DNA from: Silicimonas algicola
Lineage (GTDB): Bacteria; Pseudomonadota; Alphaproteobacteria; Rhodobacterales; Rhodobacteraceae
Length of the DNA stretch: 64,000 nucleotides
Direction of reading: 5' to 3'
Assembly (NCBI RefSeq): GCF_003148765.1
Contig: NZ_QGGV01000004.1
Coordinates: 186,001-250,000 of the forward strand
Translations under genes and position numbers: made by a program
In this document: positions 37,688-47,262 of the stretch, piece by piece
Position numbering within the stretch: position 1 is the stretch's first letter
Layout of the letters: every line of letters begins with the position of its first letter
Notes under the pieces: model-generated
Seen by the model: the letters and a program-made list of their open reading frames with translations, nothing else
Databases searched by the model: none
Told to the model about the DNA's origin: nothing

Positions 37688-38628
37688 TCCTTTCGCATGG
37701 GACGCGCGAGAAGCGCGTCGGTCGCATCTATGACGCCCATGTCGCCGCGCGTCACGGCGGCGACGGCATGGGTGATCGGCATGTCGTCGGGCGTCGAGGT
37801 CTCGGCCAGTGCCTGCGCGGTCGCGACGCCTTCGACGGTGACGGACGAATCCAGCGTTTCTCCACGCCCCAGCGCGCAGCCGGCGGCGAAGTTGCGGGAC
37901 TTGTCGGAGGTGGCGGTGAGGACCAGGTCGCCAAGGCCGGAGAGGCCGGCGAGGGTTTCGGGACGCCCGCCGCCGCGCACCGTGAACCGCGTCATTTCGG
38001 CGAAACCGCGCGCGATTAGCGCGGCGCGGGCGCTGTCGCCCAGGCCGGCGCCGATGGCCATGCCGGCCGCGAGCGCGATGACGTTCTTCAGTGCGCCGCC
38101 AAGTTCGGCGCCGGCCACGTCGTCGGTGCGGTAGACGCGCAGGGCGGGACGCGACAGCGCCGCCTGTTCGTCCTCGGTCACGTCCGGCATGGCGAGCACG
38201 AGGGCGGTCGGCAGCCCGCGCGCGATGTCGACGGCGAAGCTGGGGCCGGTGAGGATGCCGGCGCGCGTGCCGGGCAGGGTGTCGGTGACGACCGAGACGG
38301 GGCCGAGGCCCGTGCGACGCTCGATCCCCTTGGCGCAGGTGACGAGGCTGCGCGAGGCAAGGGTGTGCGCGTGGCGCTCGAGGAAGGCGCGGACGGTCTG
38401 GGCGGGGACGGTGAGGAGCGTGAGCTCGGCGTCGGGCATGTCAGAGGTGACGGCGAGGGACGGGGGCAGGTCGAGGCCGGGTAGGCGACGGCCGGTCCGG
38501 CGCGAGGCTGTCATGGCGCCGGCCTCCTCCGCGTCGCGAATCCACAGGGTGACCGGCGTGCCGTCTGCGGACAGGGTCAGGGCGAGGGCCGTTCCGAAAG
38601 CGCCGCCGCCGAGGATCGCGATGCTCAT
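37684..38628 (-). CDS. gpsA: NAD(P)-dependent glycerol-3-phosphate dehydrogenase GpsA
   Basis: GpsA reduces dihydroxyacetone phosphate to sn-glycerol-3-phosphate for phospholipid synthesis. The Rossmann motif GGGAFGTA is at residues 7-14; CAKGIER, the catalytic Lys in [19 protein letters not shown] and [16 protein letters not shown] are conserved. Length 314. It overlaps tsaD upstream by 4 bp and the EVE gene downstream by 4 bp, forming tsaD-gpsA-EVE. Confidence 0.97.
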   Translation of the reverse strand: MSIAILGGGAFGTALALTLSADGTPVTLWIRDAEEAGAMTASRRTGRRLPGLDLPPSLAVTSDMPDAELTLLTVPAQTVRAFLERHAHTLASRSLVTCAKGIERRTGLGPVSVVTDTLPGTRAGILTGPSFAVDIARGLPTALVLAMPDVTEDEQAALSRPALRVYRTDDVAGAELGGALKNVIALAAGMAIGAGLGDSARAALIARGFAEMTRFTVRGGGRPETLAGLSGLGDLVLTATSDKSRNFAAGCALGRGETLDSSVTVEGVATAQALAETSTPDDMPITHAVAAVTRGDMGVIDATDALLARPMRKE

Positions 38629-39704
38629 GCCTTTGCCCCCTTCTTGCCGCTGCCCAGAATGGCGGGGCGGCTGTCGTCAAGCGGCCAACGCGGGCGGGCG
38701 ACGAGGGGGTCCATGCCCGGATGCCCGATGGCGAGAAGCTCGATCCCGGCCCAGGCGATCATGGCGGCGTTGTCGGTGCAGAGCGGCAGGGGAGGTGCGG
38801 TGAAGGCGACGCCCTTGTCGCGGGAAACAGTCTCTAAAGCGGCGCGAATGGCCCCGTTCGCGGCGACGCCGCCCGCGACGGCGATGGCAGGCGCAGAGGG
38901 AGACGTGGCGAGATAGGCGTCGATGGCGCGCGCAGCCTTCTGCGCCAGAACCTCGGCCACGGCGGCCTGAAAGCCGGCGCAGAGGTCGGCGCGGTCCTGG
39001 CGGGTGAGGCCGGACTTTTCGGCGACGATGCGGTCGCGTTCGCGCATCAGCGCGGTCTTGAGGCCCGAAAAGCTCATGTCGCAGCCGGGACGGCCCAGGA
39101 GGGGGCGGGGGAAGTCGAAGCGCTTCGGATCGCCTTGCGCGGCTTCGCGTTCGACATGGGGACCGCCGGGCTGCGGCAGGCCGAGGGCGCGGGCGGTCTT
39201 GTCGAACGCCTCGCCCGGGGCGTCGTCGATGGTGCCGCCGAGACGGGCGAAGTCGTCGGGGCCGTTGACGATCAGGAACTGGCAGTGCCCGCCCGAGACG
39301 AGAAGCATGAGGTAAGGAAAGGCCAGGTCGTCGGTCAGGCGCGGGGTGAGGGCGTGCCCGGCGAGGTGATTGACGCCGACGAGGGGCACGCCGGTCCCGG
39401 TGGCGAGGCCGCGCGCCAGCATGACGCCCGACAGGACGCCGCCGATCAGGCCCGGGCCGGCGGTGACGGCGATGGCATCGATCTCGGCGAGGGCGACGCC
39501 GGCCTCGGCGAGAGCGGCCTCGACGGCGTGGTCGAGCTTTTCAGTGTGGGCGCGGGCGGCGATCTCGGGGACGACGCCGCCGAAGGCTGCGTGCAGCCGC
39601 GACTGGTCGGCGACGACCGAGGACAGGATGCGGCGATCCGATGCGACGACGGCCGCGGCGGTGTCGTCGCAACTCGACTCGATCCCGAGGACCAGACTCG
39701 TCAT
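38625..39704 (-). CDS. tsaD: tRNA N6-adenosine threonylcarbamoyltransferase TsaD
   Basis: TsaD transfers the threonylcarbamoyl group to A37 of tRNA. The real start is ATG 39704 ([20 protein letters not shown]), giving 359 residues; a long upstream frame is spurious. The metal-binding His residues are in [11 protein letters not shown] and [18 protein letters not shown] and the late [14 protein letters not shown] complete the ASKHA fold. It diverges from hemD across 43 bp. Confidence 0.96.
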   Translation of the reverse strand: MTSLVLGIESSCDDTAAAVVASDRRILSSVVADQSRLHAAFGGVVPEIAARAHTEKLDHAVEAALAEAGVALAEIDAIAVTAGPGLIGGVLSGVMLARGLATGTGVPLVGVNHLAGHALTPRLTDDLAFPYLMLLVSGGHCQFLIVNGPDDFARLGGTIDDAPGEAFDKTARALGLPQPGGPHVEREAAQGDPKRFDFPRPLLGRPGCDMSFSGLKTALMRERDRIVAEKSGLTRQDRADLCAGFQAAVAEVLAQKAARAIDAYLATSPSAPAIAVAGGVAANGAIRAALETVSRDKGVAFTAPPLPLCTDNAAMIAWAGIELLAIGHPGMDPLVARPRWPLDDSRPAILGSGKKGAKA

Positions 39705-39747
39705 GATGCGCTTCGCCCGACCATGACAGCGCAGGTAGCATCCGCCC

Positions 39748-40455
39748 ATGCCCCAGACAAGCGAGGCCCCCGAGACGCCTGCCGGCGAGGCGACGCTTCT
39801 TCTGACGCGGCCCGAGGCGCAGTCCCAGGAATTCCTGGCCCTGTGCGAGGCGTTGGCCGGGCGGCTATTGCCTTGCGTCGTGTCCCCGGTCCTGGAGATC
39901 GTGGACCTGGGCGAGGTTCCCGACCTGACGCTCTTCCGGACGGTGATCGTGACATCCGGAAACGCGGTGCGGCGGCTTGGCCGTGCCCTGGCGGGGAGAG
40001 CGGTTGTCACCGTGGGAGAGCGGACGGCGGCGCTGGCGCGGGATCAGGGTGCCGATGCGCGCTGCCTAGGGCCAGACGTCGATGCGTTTCTCGAGAACAT
40101 CGACGGCGTCGACGGACCGGCGGTCCATGCCCGAGGTGCCCACACACGCGGGGATCTGGCGGGACGCGCTGCGGCAAAGGGTCTGACGGTGGAGGAGGCG
40201 GTGGTCTATGACCAGGTGGCGCGGCCACTGTCGCGCGCGGCCAAGGCTCTGTTACAGGGGAAGTCGCCTGTCGTGATGCCGCTGTTCTCGCCGCGCTCTG
40301 CCGGGCTTCTGTCCGCGACGCCGATCGGGGCACCGCTTTTCGTCATCGCGATCAGCCAGGCCACGCGCGTCGCCTGGACCGGACCGGGGCGCGTCACCGT
40401 CGCCGAGACACCGACCGCAGAGGCGCTTTGTCGGGCCGTGACCGAGGCATTGTGA
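39748..40455 (+). CDS. hemD: Uroporphyrinogen-III synthase HemD
   Basis: HemD cyclises hydroxymethylbilane to uroporphyrinogen III. At 235 residues it is typical. Sequence is poorly conserved in this family; recognisable are [26 protein letters not shown] and the C-terminal [11 protein letters not shown]. Context supports the call: it precedes a mitofilin-like gene and hemY, the usual alphaproteobacterial order. No hemC is adjacent, so hydroxymethylbilane synthase must be elsewhere. Confidence 0.88.
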   Translation: MPQTSEAPETPAGEATLLLTRPEAQSQEFLALCEALAGRLLPCVVSPVLEIVDLGEVPDLTLFRTVIVTSGNAVRRLGRALAGRAVVTVGERTAALARDQGADARCLGPDVDAFLENIDGVDGPAVHARGAHTRGDLAGRAAAKGLTVEEAVVYDQVARPLSRAAKALLQGKSPVVMPLFSPRSAGLLSATPIGAPLFVIAISQATRVAWTGPGRVTVAETPTAEALCRAVTEAL

Positions 40456-40505
40456 CCCGTCGCCTTGTTGCCCTACGGTCCGCGCACTAAGATCAAGGAG
40501 TGCGA

Positions 40506-41876
40506 ATGTCGGCGCGGGCCTTGCCGCGCAAAAGGAAGGTGAGCGCCGTGGCCAGACGTCCCAAGACACCTCGAACCGAAGATGCGACGGAGAAGGTGAC
40601 CGAAGGCGACGCTATTGCGACACCCGAAACCTCCACCGACGAACCTGCGGAGACGGTCGAAATATCGGGACCGAGCGACGCGCCGTTCGTGATGCACGAG
40701 GAGCCGGACAGGACGCTGGAAGAGGCACCTTCCGACCAGGAGGTGCCTTCCGACAGTGTCGCGCCTTCCGAAACCGTCGACGCCGATCCTGTGGCTTCGG
40801 GAGCTACGTCCGAGGATGTTCCGCCTGAACCGGATCCTGTGACCACGCCATTGGCCGTGTCCACGCCGCCGCAACCCGTACAGGTTCAACGCGGACCCGG
40901 ATTCGTGCCGCTCGTGCTGGGCGGTCTTGTGGCCGGGGCGATCGGCTATGGCGTCGCGAGCTACCTGCCGCCCGCCGAGCCCTTGGTCGATGGAGACCTG
41001 ACGGCGCGGCTCGAGGCGAACGAAAGCGGCCTCGCCTCGCTCAGCGAGAGGGTCGACACCCTGCCCGAGCCGCAGGTTACCGACCTGTCCGACATCGACG
41101 CGCGCGTGGGCGAGATCGAGGCGCGGCTGATCGAGGCGGCCGGAGACGATAGCACGGACGCGTTGGACGGACGGCTGACTTCTCTCGAAGACGCGCTGGC
41201 AGGCCTGGAGAATCGGCTCGCCGCGCTGGAGGAAACCGTGGCCCAAAACACGGGTCCCGGCGCGCTGGAGGGTGCCGCAGAGGATCAACTCGCCGACTTC
41301 CGGGCCGAGCTGGACGCGCTGGCCGCCGACGCCGAGGCCCGCATCGAGGAGGCGAACTCGCGCGCCTCGCAGATTGAGGCAGACGCCGCCGACGCCGCCG
41401 CCCGGGCCGAGCGTCAGGCGGCACTGTCGCAACTGCGGACGGCCGTCGAAGGCGGTGCGCCTTTCGCCGACGCGCTGTCGCAATTCGCCGACGCGCCCGA
41501 GCCACTCACCAGTGCCGCCGAGACGGGCGTGCCGACGCTGACCCAGTTGCAGCAGACCTTTCCCGAGGCCGCGCGCGACGCGCTGGCCGCGGTGCAGACC
41601 GTGCCGCAGGACGCCTCGGCCGGGGACCGTTTCGTGGCGTTCCTGAAGCGGCAGACCAACGCCAGGTCGCTGGCCCCCAAGCAGGGCGACGATCCCGATG
41701 CCGTGCTGTCCCGCGCCGAGGCGGCGCTGAACGAAGGGCGGCTGGCAGACACGCTGACCGTGCTGGACGCATTGCCCCCCGAAGTGCAGGAGGCCATGAA
41801 CGACTGGCTGACGCAGGCGCGGGCACGGACCGGCGCGCTGGCCGCGCTTGACGACCTTTCCGCCATGACGAATTGA
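40506..41876 (+). CDS. Mitofilin-like inner-membrane protein (COG4223)
   Basis: A 456-residue protein with an acidic, low-complexity N-terminal tail (about 1-130), one membrane helix (FVPLVLGGLVAGAIGYGVASYLP), a long coiled coil (GDLTARLEANESGLASLSERVDTLPE onward to about residue 310), and a C-terminal helical domain. This is the layout of bacterial homologues of mitochondrial Mic60/mitofilin. AAGGAG stands 6 nt before ATG 40506. It is positioned between hemD and hemY as in many alphaproteobacteria. Confidence 0.83.
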   Translation: MSARALPRKRKVSAVARRPKTPRTEDATEKVTEGDAIATPETSTDEPAETVEISGPSDAPFVMHEEPDRTLEEAPSDQEVPSDSVAPSETVDADPVASGATSEDVPPEPDPVTTPLAVSTPPQPVQVQRGPGFVPLVLGGLVAGAIGYGVASYLPPAEPLVDGDLTARLEANESGLASLSERVDTLPEPQVTDLSDIDARVGEIEARLIEAAGDDSTDALDGRLTSLEDALAGLENRLAALEETVAQNTGPGALEGAAEDQLADFRAELDALAADAEARIEEANSRASQIEADAADAAARAERQAALSQLRTAVEGGAPFADALSQFADAPEPLTSAAETGVPTLTQLQQTFPEAARDALAAVQTVPQDASAGDRFVAFLKRQTNARSLAPKQGDDPDAVLSRAEAALNEGRLADTLTVLDALPPEVQEAMNDWLTQARARTGALAALDDLSAMTN

Positions 41877-41885
41877 GTGCTGCCG

Positions 41886-43448
41886 ATGCTTTGGTCCCTT
41901 CTCAAGATCATCCTCTTCCTCCTCCTCGTCGCTGCGGCGGCCTGGGGCGCGGGCGTTCTGCTCCAGACCGACGGCGGGGTGCGCCTGTCGGTGGCGGGCA
42001 CCGAATTCACGCTCGGACCGCTGGAATCGGTTGTGGCACTTCTGGTGCTGATGCTGGCGCTCTGGATCGTGATGAAGGTGGTCGGTCTCCTCGTCGCCTT
42101 CATCCGCTTCGCGAGCGGCGACAAGACCGCGATCGACCGCTACTTCGACCGGCGGCGCGAGCGCAAGGGCTTCGACGCGCTGGCCGACGGCATGATGGCG
42201 CTGGCTTCCGGCGAGTCGCGCCTGGCCCTGACCAAGGCGCAGAAGGCCGAGCGTCTTCTGGGCCGACCCGATCTGACCACGCTCCTGACGGCGCAGGCGG
42301 CCGAGCAGGCGGGCGACCGCGCCCGGGCCGAGGCGGCGTACAAGCAGCTTCTGTCCGAGGACCGCACCCGCTTCGTGGGTGTGCGCGGCCTGATGAAGCA
42401 GAAGCTGGCCGACGGCGACACGGCGACCGCGATGAAGCTGGCCGAGAAGGCCTTCGCGCTGAAGCCGCGGCATGAGGAGACGCAGGACGTCCTGCTGAGG
42501 CTTCAGGCCGGGGCGCACGACTGGACCGGCGCGCGCCGGACGCTGGGCGCGAAGCTGAAGCACGGCAACCTCCCGCGCGACGTCCACAAGCGGCGCGACG
42601 CGGTACTGGCGCTTGGCGAGGCGAGAGAGATCCTCGACCATGACAGCCCAATCGAAGCGCGCGAGGCCGCCATCGAGGCGAACCGGCTGTCGCCCGACCT
42701 GATTCCGGCGGCCGTCATGGCCTCGGACGGCTATGTGGCGCAGGGTAGACCCAAGAACGCCGTCCGCGTGCTGAAGAAGGCGTGGTCGGTGCATCCGCAC
42801 CCCGACCTGGCCGCCGCCTTTGCGCGGATCGAACCGGGCGAAACGCCTCAGCAGCGCGTCCAGCGTTTCACCGTTCTGACGACCATCGAACCCGATCATC
42901 CCGAGACGCGGATGCTGAAGGCTGAGCTGTGCCTCGCGGCAGAGGACTTCCCCGGCGCCCGCGCGGCCTTGGGCGATCTGGCCGAGACCGATCCCACGTC
43001 GCGCACGTTGGCGATCATGGCCGCCATCGAGCGCGGCTCGGGCGCGGATGACGCGCTGGTGAAGGGCTGGCTCGCACGGGCGCTGACCGCTCCGCGCGGC
43101 CCGCAATGGGTTTGCGACAACTGCCACAAGTCGCATGCGTCCTGGGCGCCGGTCTGCGATAGCTGCGGCGGATTTGACACGCTGTCGTGGCGCCGTCCGG
43201 ACGACACCTCGGTCCAGCTTCCCGCGGGGGCGGAGATGCTGCCGCTGATCGTGGGACAGATCTCGCCGCCGGCAAAGGAGAGCTTTCTCGAGGTAGCGGA
43301 AACACACGCCCACGACGTCGACACGGATGAGACGGAGGTGGAAGACGTAGTGACGAAGCCCGCGCCGTCTGCCGTCAACGCCGATGCGCCGCCAGCCGAT
43401 TACGTCGCGGTCGACGATGGAGACGAGCGCGTAAAAGACGCAAAATAG
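41886..43448 (+). CDS. hemY: HemY-like TPR membrane protein
   Basis: A 520-residue HemY N-terminal family protein: two membrane helices (LLKIILFLLLVAAAAWGAGVLL and VVALLVLMLALWIVMKVVGLLV) then TPR-type helical repeats (about 90-400). A zinc-ribbon-like CxxC...CxxC (WVCDNCHKSHASWAPVCDSCGG) precedes an acidic tail. Proteobacterial HemY of this kind is linked to heme metabolism but is not the protoporphyrinogen oxidase of Gram-positives. A GTG at 41877 is an alternative start. It is the last gene before tRNA-Thr. Confidence 0.88.
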   Translation: MLWSLLKIILFLLLVAAAAWGAGVLLQTDGGVRLSVAGTEFTLGPLESVVALLVLMLALWIVMKVVGLLVAFIRFASGDKTAIDRYFDRRRERKGFDALADGMMALASGESRLALTKAQKAERLLGRPDLTTLLTAQAAEQAGDRARAEAAYKQLLSEDRTRFVGVRGLMKQKLADGDTATAMKLAEKAFALKPRHEETQDVLLRLQAGAHDWTGARRTLGAKLKHGNLPRDVHKRRDAVLALGEAREILDHDSPIEAREAAIEANRLSPDLIPAAVMASDGYVAQGRPKNAVRVLKKAWSVHPHPDLAAAFARIEPGETPQQRVQRFTVLTTIEPDHPETRMLKAELCLAAEDFPGARAALGDLAETDPTSRTLAIMAAIERGSGADDALVKGWLARALTAPRGPQWVCDNCHKSHASWAPVCDSCGGFDTLSWRRPDDTSVQLPAGAEMLPLIVGQISPPAKESFLEVAETHAHDVDTDETEVEDVVTKPAPSAVNADAPPADYVAVDDGDERVKDAK

Positions 43449-43492
43449 GTCTACCCGCCCGCGGGAAACCCTGCTATCAGGCCCGCCGGAAC

Positions 43493-43568
43493 GCCGCTGT
43501 AGCTCAGCTGGTAGAGCACGTCATTCGTAATGATGGGGTCGGGGGTTCGAGTCCCTTCAGCGGCACCA
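43493..43568 (+). tRNA. tRNA-Thr (CGT anticodon)
   Basis: Acceptor arms GCCGCTG / CAGCGGC pair perfectly; D-arm GCTC..GAGC, the anticodon loop TTCGTAA gives CGT (Thr, codon ACG), and the T-loop is TTCGAGT. The CCA end is encoded. The 3' 16 bases are repeated exactly at 57870-57885, making this gene the attachment site of the island that follows. Confidence 0.97.
43553..43568 (+). repeat. Left attachment site (attL), tRNA-Thr 3' end
   Basis: CCCTTCAGCGGCACCA, identical to 57870-57885; flanking bases differ on both sides, so the identity block is exactly 16 bp. Confidence 0.88.
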
Positions 43569-43926
43569 ATACACCACAGAAGTATGAGTGAAAACAATGG
43601 GATAGGCGTTTTCCTATCTTTTGTATCCACCTACCTGTCCACTCTAACGGTCCGCGAACTGGCCACATCTCCCCTCAGATGATCATGAATGACCGGGCAG
43701 CGAGCGGGGGCTGCCGCGATAGGGCGGGTCTGCCGGAAGAAACCTTGGGAGGTTTTGCGTCGCTAGCCAAGGACGCTGGGAGCTACTTCAAAAGTATCGT
43801 TCAACCGCCAATGCGGATTACACGGTTGCTTGTTGACCGGCGCGTCGATTTGTCAACTGTCTCGCGGAGCCTTCTAGTTCATACAGCGGACCCTCCGGAC
43901 CAGACTTTAACGGCGAGGCGAACTGC
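43569..43926. other. Non-coding left end of the island
   Basis: 358 bp without a credible gene between tRNA-Thr and the sensor kinase. It holds a small terminator-like hairpin at its start and presumably the kinase promoter; short open frames here lack ribosome-binding sites. Confidence 0.6.
43601..43622 (+). terminator. Terminator-like hairpin after tRNA-Thr
   Basis: GATAGG / CCTATC (6 bp, loop CGTTTT) followed by TTTTG, 32 bp past the tRNA. It would end tRNA-Thr transcription within the island. Confidence 0.4.
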
Positions 43927-45558
43927 GTGGCGAAGCTCAGACGTGGGAGACTGGACGGCGCCTTTTCGGTCTATTTGCTGCTGGGGGTTGGTCTTCTGCT
44001 CCCCGCACTTGCCGTCGTTTTCATGCTGCTCTATTCCCAGATGAATGATCAGGCTGGCGACGCACGCCAGCGCGCTGTACGGGCGGCCGACACACTCGTG
44101 CTTTTGTCCGATGCACGGGCCGCTAGTGACTTGGCCGCGCTGCGGCTCCTCGTTCAATCACAAACGTTTAGGAGCGCTGACCTCGCATCTGGCGCCCGTC
44201 GTGCGCGAGAAGCGGTAGAACTGGTTCCGGGTTGGCAGGCGCTTCTTCTGACGGAGCGCTCCACGGGAATGAGCCTTTACTTCGCGACGACTGACACCAT
44301 CGAGTATTCCCCGCAGGAGTCCTGGACTATCGAGGTAGGCGACGAGGGCTGGGCGTATGGGGGCATTGAACGTGAGGGTCACCATTGCCCTTGCGTCACC
44401 GTCACATCGGAAGTGCCCGGCGACGGCCAGCACCTGCTCACTGTCTTCATCTCTCCGCTGGTCTATCAAGAAATGCTCATGAAGTGGGTACCGCAAGGAG
44501 CGGTAGCAGCAATCGTGGACCGGGAGGGTGAGTTCATCGCTCGCTCCATCGACTACTCGAACCGAGTCGGAACGCCCGGAACATCCTACGTGCTTGATGC
44601 GGTCGCAAAGGGTGGCCGCGGTATCTATGCGGGGACCACCTACGAGGGGCTAACAAACTACACCGCCTACGCGACGTCGGAGCTTGCCGGATGGTCCAGC
44701 CACATCGCGATCAGCAGTGCGCTGCTGGACCGTCCTTTGCAGAGGGCCGCTGCGGTCATCACCTTTGGCCTGTTGGCTGCAATCCTGGCAGGTCTTGGGC
44801 TGTTCGTATTGGCGGCACGCGAAGTTGTCCGAAGGCGGAAGAACGAAGAGCATCTTCTGAACCTCCAGCGTTCAGAGGCGGTCGCGCAATTTACAGCGAC
44901 CCTCGTCCACGACTTCCGCAACGTGATTTCTTCGCTTCAGTCGGGCCTGAACCTTATCAAGCGCAAGACGAGGAACGACGAAATCAAGTCGTATGTCGCG
45001 CTGATCGAGGAATCGGTGTCGAAGGCAACGCGCCTTGCCAACCAGCTTCTGAGCCTGTCTCACGGAAAGGACACCGAACTTGAATCGGTCGATGTCAGCG
45101 AGATGCTGGACGGTCTTCGGTACCTTCTCGAGCAGGCTGCTGGTGACGGCGTCGCCCTGTCGATTGGTGAGATGGAAAGCCACCTGGCCGTGGTCGCCAA
45201 CAGAGATCAGCTTGAGCTTGCACTTCTCAACCTTGTGGTTAACGCCCGGGAAGCATTGGAAGGACAAGGGCGAATTTCCATAGAAGTTTCGTCGGTCGGT
45301 GACCGTGCCGAGATTGTCGTGTCCGACAACGGCCCTGGCGTCTCGGCAAAGCTGCAGCGAACTCTTTTCCAGCCTTTCATTACGGACAAGCCGCAAGGTA
45401 CAGGTTTGGGGTTGGCACAAGTGGCTGGTATGGCGCGCAATGCCGGGGGCGAGGTTGCCCTGGAGAACGTCTCCGAGGGTGGGGCTCGCTTCGTGATAAG
45501 ACTCAACAAGGCCAGGACCGTCGAGAAAGCGCGTGGGCCTGACTTCCAGGCGGAATAG
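43927..45558 (+). CDS. Orphan sensor histidine kinase with Cache-like sensor
   Basis: A 543-residue membrane kinase (GTG start). One helix at about 14-36, a periplasmic Cache/PDC-like domain (about 40-270; GWQALLLTERSTGMSLYFAT, AIVDREGEFIARSID), a second helix (about 275-300), then the H-box FTATLVHDFRNVISSLQSG and HATPase motifs LLNLVVNAREALE, DNGPGVS, GTGLGLAQV. The HDFRN form is typical of HPK4-like kinases. No response regulator gene lies nearby in the island. The extracellular part has a paired-cysteine motif HHCPC. Confidence 0.88.
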   Translation: MAKLRRGRLDGAFSVYLLLGVGLLLPALAVVFMLLYSQMNDQAGDARQRAVRAADTLVLLSDARAASDLAALRLLVQSQTFRSADLASGARRAREAVELVPGWQALLLTERSTGMSLYFATTDTIEYSPQESWTIEVGDEGWAYGGIEREGHHCPCVTVTSEVPGDGQHLLTVFISPLVYQEMLMKWVPQGAVAAIVDREGEFIARSIDYSNRVGTPGTSYVLDAVAKGGRGIYAGTTYEGLTNYTAYATSELAGWSSHIAISSALLDRPLQRAAAVITFGLLAAILAGLGLFVLAAREVVRRRKNEEHLLNLQRSEAVAQFTATLVHDFRNVISSLQSGLNLIKRKTRNDEIKSYVALIEESVSKATRLANQLLSLSHGKDTELESVDVSEMLDGLRYLLEQAAGDGVALSIGEMESHLAVVANRDQLELALLNLVVNAREALEGQGRISIEVSSVGDRAEIVVSDNGPGVSAKLQRTLFQPFITDKPQGTGLGLAQVAGMARNAGGEVALENVSEGGARFVIRLNKARTVEKARGPDFQAE

Positions 45559-45624
45559 TCGACGAAACCAAAAGCGAACCTATCTCCTTCGTGAGGACGA
45601 CATCATCTCAGCCTCTGAGGTGTC

Positions 45625-46032
45625 ATGGTCATGCTACCGAAGGCTTCTCTTCTCGCGTTCGCGGCTGCGCTGTCCGCTTCGCCTGCATCTGCAATCGAGC
45701 ACTGCGAACCGCGTCGAAATGTGACCTGCGTCGTCGACGGAGCCACCGTCTGGCTCCAGGGTGAGCTTTTCCGGTTCCAGGGCTACGACGTTCCCCGACT
45801 CGAAGGTGACCTCTGTGGCGGTAACAAAGAAGCAGCGCTCGGGAAGAAGGCTGCCAACCGATTGCTGAGAATACTGAACAGCGGAGGGCTCTTCATGCAC
45901 AGGGTTGGTGAGGACGAGGAAGGGAGAACCCTTGCAAAGCTTTACATCAGCGGCAGGGACGTCGGAGAAATCATGGTCGCGGCAGGTCTGGCACGCAGGG
46001 TGCCGGACGGTCGGAAGTTCTGGTGTGAATAA
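45625..46032 (+). CDS. Secreted nuclease-fold protein with degenerate SNase active site
   Basis: A 135-residue protein with a signal peptide (MVMLPKASLLAFAAALSASPASA) and a thermonuclease (SNase) fold. It is a paralogue of the protein at 49856 (shared NVTCVV/SVTCVV, FQGYD/VQGYD, CGG, GRTLA, GRDVG, FWC). Against S. aureus nuclease numbering, Asp21 is replaced (DGAT instead of DGDT) and Glu43 is replaced by Arg (DVPR instead of DTPE), while the two arginines and Asp40 remain. Nuclease activity is therefore doubtful; a binding role is possible. Confidence 0.8.
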   Translation: MVMLPKASLLAFAAALSASPASAIEHCEPRRNVTCVVDGATVWLQGELFRFQGYDVPRLEGDLCGGNKEAALGKKAANRLLRILNSGGLFMHRVGEDEEGRTLAKLYISGRDVGEIMVAAGLARRVPDGRKFWCE

Positions 46033-46144
46033 CGCGGAAGTCGGACCGGTCTGTGCGGATAAATCCCGAGTATTAGGACAATCGCCGCCTTCTTAAAGTG
46101 CAGTCGTGATGTAGGCTGCTCCCACTACTCATTTGGAGAATCAC

Positions 46145-46714
46145 GTGAAACTGAGAAATTTTGGCGCAATAGGTCTCGTCATTTCACTTGCCGCATGCGG
46201 CGGCGGAAGTGGTGGAGGCGGAGCGGAAACCTTTGATCAGCTTGCCTCACGAGGCAATGGTCTCATCGCTGAGTATTGGGAGACAAGCCTCACCGAAACG
46301 ATGCCTGCGAGTGGGACAGCCAACTACCGAGGGATCGCTGCCCATAGCTCTTTCTACACGAACCCCGAGGATATCGTCGCTGACCCCGACAGCCTTTCCA
46401 ACGTCGAAGTCACGGCCAATTTCTCGACAAGCAGTATGGGCGGCGTCACGAACAATTTCCGGGTTCCCGGCAACAGCTACCCGATTTCGGGTTCCTTAGC
46501 GATAACCAATGGCATCATCTCGGGGAGTGAGTTTATCGCAGATGTTTCGGGCACTCTCACTGAAGACGGTATCCCGGTGATGTACGACGGCATAGTTGCC
46601 GGAGGTTTCCTTGGCACTGGTGCTCAGGCTTTGGCCGGTTTCGGCATAACCGACGCGACTGTTGCTGGGCTGGGCACTTTCGAAGTCAACTCGGTGTTCA
46701 TAGCAGAGCAGTAA
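46145..46714 (+). CDS. Surface lipoprotein, TbpB-like barrel candidate
   Basis: A 189-residue lipoprotein: start GTG 46145 with GGAGA 6 nt upstream, signal MKLRNFGAIGLVISLAAC with the lipobox Cys18, then a Gly/Ser-rich linker CGGGSGGGG. The mature part is rich in short beta strands (GTANYRGIA; SGSLAITNG; SGTLTEDG; GGFLGTGAQALAGF; VFIAEQ) resembling the small transferrin-binding-protein-like barrels common in Rhodobacterales. The family is inferred from pattern, not proven. Confidence 0.65.
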   Translation: MKLRNFGAIGLVISLAACGGGSGGGGAETFDQLASRGNGLIAEYWETSLTETMPASGTANYRGIAAHSSFYTNPEDIVADPDSLSNVEVTANFSTSSMGGVTNNFRVPGNSYPISGSLAITNGIISGSEFIADVSGTLTEDGIPVMYDGIVAGGFLGTGAQALAGFGITDATVAGLGTFEVNSVFIAEQ

Positions 46715-46780
46715 GAATGGACCGAGGCGTCGGCATTGCGGTCGGCGCCCGGTTCCCACTTGCCTGAGCAGTAGTGGCGC

Positions 46781-47020
46781 CTATGCCGCGGCTGCCATAG
46801 GGATGCCGGAGCGCCGCATGGAAGTGGCTAGCAACTCTGAAATCTGAGGCCCTACGAAACCGGTTTCGGTGAAGAACTCCAGTTCCTCTTCCAGGATGGC
46901 GAGAGAAGCGGCAGACAGTTTTCCCACAGCGGAAGTGAGAGTGGCGGAGGTCGCCGCATCACCGAACTGAGCCAGCCGCCACGCAGCAGCCGAACGAAAG
47001 TATCCAGGGAACATACTCAA
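46781..47020 (-). CDS. Small hypothetical protein
   Basis: A 79-codon frame, Ala-rich, with an amphipathic helical look (LSAASLAILEEELEFFTETGFVGPQISELL). No domain recognised. No clear Shine-Dalgarno is seen upstream of either Met1 or Met3. A strong hairpin lies 24 bp upstream of its start. Could be real or chance. Confidence 0.35.
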   Translation of the reverse strand: MSMFPGYFRSAAAWRLAQFGDAATSATLTSAVGKLSAASLAILEEELEFFTETGFVGPQISELLATSMRRSGIPMAAAA

Positions 47021-47043
47021 CCAACTGTTCTAAGAAGCTGTGC

Positions 47044-47070
47044 GGGCCAGGGGTGACGCTCCCCTGGCCC
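47044..47070. repeat. Perfect 10-bp GC-rich hairpin
   Basis: GGGCCAGGGG / CCCCTGGCCC with a 7-nt loop. No T tract on either side, so it is not a standard intrinsic terminator. It lies between the small hypothetical gene and the leftward unknown operon; termination of that operon or a protein-binding palindrome are possible. Confidence 0.55.
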
Positions 47071-47262
47071 CGCCAGTTTCACTCGTTAACGCACACACAC
47101 ACAATCGAACTCGGTCCGACAAAGCCAAGATGGGGCACAACGCGATTCCGGGCAATTCCACAACTTTTTGACCTGATGGCGTTAAAATTCACGTGGCGTT
47201 GGATGACGTATCACCCATTAAGCCAGCGGGTTGCCCTCAGGTGCCTCCGCTGTGAGCCCTCA

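Noticed and set aside
40473-43313. A 946-codon frame opposite the mitofilin-like and hemY genes
   Set aside because: Antisense shadow from GC-rich third positions; it is Arg/Gly/His/Leu low-complexity sequence and spans two convincing genes on the other strand.
46141-46151. TCACGTGAAAC, a partial parS-like sequence inside the island
   Set aside because: Only 11 of 16 consensus bases match and the left arm is lost; it overlaps the start of the lipoprotein gene and is probably chance.
47090-47104. Short CA dinucleotide run
   Set aside because: About six repeats only; no sign of function and too short to count as a microsatellite of interest.
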